A DNA stretch of 16,044 nt from an uncultured Eubacteriales bacterium. Lineage in GTDB: Bacteria > Bacillota > Clostridia > Lachnospirales > Lachnospiraceae. Position numbers and translations under genes: made by a program. Position 1 is the first letter of the stretch; each line of letters starts with the position of its first letter. The stretch spans positions 1 through 16,044 of the forward strand of contig ONVB01000157.1 of the NCBI GenBank assembly GCA_900321145.1. Reading direction: 5' to 3'. Shown here piece by piece: positions 14,826 to 16,044 of the stretch. Under the pieces are notes generated by a model. It was not told the origin of the DNA, made no database searches, and saw only the letters and a program-made list of their open reading frames with translations.

Positions 14826-14841
14826 TGTAATCGTTTTCAAA
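14826..14841. promoter_or_regulatory. LacI/cre-type operator at the PTS promoter
   Basis: This is the second copy of TGTAATCGTTTTCAAA, in the same orientation as the first and 158 bp from it. It sits directly after the expected transcription start of the PTS gene, so a bound repressor would block initiation or escape. Confidence 0.9.
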
Positions 14842-14884
14842 ACAAATTCAACGTGTGCCCAAGGAGCAGGAGAGGAGTGATCAA

Positions 14885-16044
14885 ATGGCACTGGATTACA
14901 GAAAATGCGCGGAGCAGATCGTATCCCACATAGGCGGAAGGGATAATGTGGCTCAGGCAGCGCATTGTGCTACAAGGCTTAGGCTTGTCATAAAGGATAA
15001 CGGAAAGATCGACAAGAAAGCCCTTGAAAATGTGGACGGAGTGAAGGGTATGTTCGAGAACAGCGGACAGCTCCAGCTCATAATAGGAACGGGAACCGTA
15101 AACAAGGTTTACGACGAGTTCCTTTCGGTTACGGGAATGACAGCCGCAACCAAGGATGATGTGAAGGCGGCGGCAGCGGCTCAGCAGCCTGCATGGAAGA
15201 GGGCATTAAAGTCCGTGGGCGATGTATTTGTTCCCATACTTCCGGCAATCGTGGCGTCAGGTCTTATGATGGGTGTCGTGGAGGCACTCGGTAAAGCCAT
15301 CCCGTCATTTGCGCAGACAGACTGGTATTCATTCCTTGATATGGTAGCAAATACCGCATTTGCCTTCCTGCCGGTTATAGTAGCGGTTTCGGCGGCGAGA
15401 GTATTCGGAGGAAATATCTTCCTTGCGGCAGTTATAGGCCTTATGATGGTTCACACCGGTCTCTTAAACGGCTGGAACGTGGGCAGTGAAGAAGCGATAA
15501 ACAGCTTCTTCGGTATCACCTCGGGCAAGATTCCCACATGGAACCTGTTCGGCAACCTGCAGATAGGTGATTATGTAGTCGGTTCGATCTCACGGCACGG
15601 TTATCAGGGACATGTTATCCCGGTCATGATCGCTGTATGGTTCATGAGCAAGCTTGAGAAATGGCTGCATAAGCATGTAAATGAGATGATAGACCTCTTT
15701 GTGGTTCCGATAACCACGGTATTCGTAACGGCACTCTTTACATTTGTTGTTATAGGACCTATCTTCGCAACACTTGAAAATTATGTATTAAAGGGAGCGG
15801 AGTGGCTCGTACAGTTCCCGCCGGGAGCTATGATCATGGGTGCTCTCTACCCGGCAACGGTAGTTATGGGACTTCACCATATGTACAACGTTATCGAGGC
15901 GGGCATGCTCTCCTCGGTAGGACTTAATACCTGGATGCCTATCGCATCCGCGGCAAACTTCGCACAGTTCGGTGCCTGCCTTGCGGTAGGTATCAAGTGC
16001 AGGCAGGCCAAGCTTAAGACGGTTGCCATTCCTTCTTCGATGTC
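14885..16044 (+). CDS. PTS EIIBC permease, sucrose-type (3' end outside window)
   Basis: This gene encodes a membrane PTS transporter that imports a sugar and phosphorylates it; 386 codons are visible and the frame is still open at the window end. The EIIB domain (about 1-90) has the phosphorylated cysteine Cys28 in AAHCATRLRLVI, followed by GTGTVNKVYDEF. After an Ala-rich linker the EIIC domain begins near 108 (FVPILPAIVASGLMMG). The segments GYQGHVIPVMIAVW and GLHHMYNVIEAGML place it in the glucose superfamily branch that contains sucrose and trehalose EIIBC proteins. A C-terminal EIIA domain may or may not follow. AGGAG (14873-14877) is 7 nt from the ATG. Sucrose is the best guess because the divergent gene is an amylosucrase-type enzyme. 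Trehalose or another disaccharide cannot be excluded. Confidence 0.92.
   Translation, partial: MALDYRKCAEQIVSHIGGRDNVAQAAHCATRLRLVIKDNGKIDKKALENVDGVKGMFENSGQLQLIIGTGTVNKVYDEFLSVTGMTAATKDDVKAAAAAQQPAWKRALKSVGDVFVPILPAIVASGLMMGVVEALGKAIPSFAQTDWYSFLDMVANTAFAFLPVIVAVSAARVFGGNIFLAAVIGLMMVHTGLLNGWNVGSEEAINSFFGITSGKIPTWNLFGNLQIGDYVVGSISRHGYQGHVIPVMIAVWFMSKLEKWLHKHVNEMIDLFVVPITTVFVTALFTFVVIGPIFATLENYVLKGAEWLVQFPPGAMIMGALYPATVVMGLHHMYNVIEAGMLSSVGLNTWMPIASAANFAQFGACLAVGIKCRQAKLKTVAIPSSM

Noticed and set aside
1..16044. CRISPR arrays, tRNA or rRNA genes, transposase genes, riboswitches
   Set aside because: I looked for spaced direct repeats, cloverleaf patterns, transposase motifs and conserved riboswitch cores and saw none.

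Overview
The window looks like a chromosomal segment of an anaerobic Firmicute of the Lachnospiraceae type. This rests on the ribosomal protein L1 C-terminus, strong AGGAGG-type ribosome binding sites, purine-rich coding strands, a cytoplasmic GH43 xylosidase, a LacI/PTS sugar locus with cre-like operators, and several large hybrid histidine kinases. The genus cannot be fixed from the sequence alone.

Layout. Positions 2-130 are the end of rplA (ribosomal protein L1), closed by a strong intrinsic terminator. Positions 131-423 hold no gene but contain a degenerate copy of a hairpin-forming intergenic repeat. A lone Cache-type hybrid histidine kinase (424-2796) follows, and a second, better preserved copy of the repeat starts 5 nt after its stop codon. 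Next come a cytoplasmic GH43 beta-xylosidase/arabinofuranosidase (2959-4506) and an overlapping acylphosphatase (4487-4795).

From 4862 a promoter leads into a three-gene phosphorelay operon. The first gene is a six-TM hybrid kinase with a pseudo-receiver and a true receiver (4930-7023). The second is a 1138-residue protein in which kinase, receiver, a DegV-like (fatty-acid-binding fold) domain and an Hpt domain form one chain (7026-10442). The third is a stand-alone receiver (10496-10861). No DNA-binding or catalytic output domain is encoded, so the relay must end on protein contacts or on a regulator elsewhere. A long bidirectional terminator (10858-10905) separates this operon from the convergent one.

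The right third is a divergent sugar locus. Leftward runs an operon of an amylosucrase-family GH13_4 enzyme, a LacI-family repressor and a Cof-type HAD phosphatase. Rightward runs a sucrose-type PTS EIIBC permease, cut by the window end. Both directions have sigma-A promoters with 17-bp spacers. Each carries an identical 16-bp LacI/cre-type operator near its transcription start, and the two operators lie 158 bp apart in the same orientation. The inferred job is import and phosphorylation of sucrose or a related disaccharide, then processing by the GH13_4 enzyme, possibly after dephosphorylation by the HAD enzyme.

The most unusual items are the kinase-receiver-DegV-Hpt fusion with its dedicated phosphorelay operon, and the PTS/amylosucrase/HAD combination, which contains no recognisable sucrose-6-phosphate hydrolase within the window.
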